Assembly (NCBI GenBank): GCA_009842375.1
Contig: VYFM01000492.1
Coordinates: forward strand, 1-6,082
DNA from: Candidatus Poribacteria bacterium
GTDB taxonomy: Bacteria; Poribacteria; WGA-4E; WGA-3G
Length of the DNA: 6,082 bases
Direction: 5' to 3'
The translations under genes and the position numbers were made by a program. Within the stretch, counting starts at the first letter, position 1, and each line of letters opens with the position of its first letter. Of the stretch, positions 6,061 to 6,082 are shown one piece after another. The notes under the pieces are model-generated. The model was given only the letters and a program-made list of their open reading frames with translations. It made no database searches and had not been told where the DNA came from.

Positions 6061-6082
6061 TTTTACAATTCACAATACGGTG

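Noticed and set aside
1..6082. CRISPR arrays, tRNA or rRNA genes
   Set aside because: I found no regularly spaced direct repeats and no cloverleaf or rRNA-like segments on either strand by eye.

Overview
The window suggests a diderm (Gram-negative-type) bacterium of moderate to low GC. It has Sec and Tat export signals, periplasmic OmpA-type peptidoglycan-binding domains and strong AAGGAGG-type ribosome binding sites. The style of the intergenic palindromes (GTAG next to hairpins such as GGGCGAGG-TCT-CCTCGCCC) and a Tat-exported DUF4159 protein remind me of Candidatus Poribacteria or a similar environmental lineage. That placement is from memory and is not proven by the sequence.

Layout, all coding on the plus strand. 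Positions 1-396 hold no convincing gene. They carry several palindromic repeats: a hairpin at 3-21, a REP-like GTAG-hairpin at 93-115, and a 76-bp inverted-repeat element at 171-246. A possible extended -10 promoter follows at 316-345. Next come a secreted substrate-binding protein/OmpA fusion (397-2310), a von Willebrand factor A protein with a C-terminal membrane anchor (2332-3258), and a second, membrane-anchored substrate-binding protein/OmpA fusion (3392-4999). A 170-bp gap then holds a near-perfect 19-bp inverted repeat (5031-5089). Last is a Tat-exported DUF4159 protein (5170-6048), followed by a ribosome binding site for a gene that continues past the window.

How the genes may work together. 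The first two are closely spaced (21 bp) and surely co-transcribed. The third follows after 133 bp with no terminator visible, so the three probably form one unit. Its products should all lie in the periplasm: two solute-binding modules fused to wall-binding-type domains, and a metal-dependent adhesion (VWA) protein tethered to the inner membrane. No ABC permease or ATPase is present, so the binding proteins may sense or scaffold at the cell wall rather than import. The two OmpA domains differ: the first keeps the Asp and Arg expected to hold peptidoglycan, while the second has Arg in place of that Asp. The DUF4159 gene is separated by the repeat and has its own strong ribosome binding site, so it probably belongs to another transcription unit.
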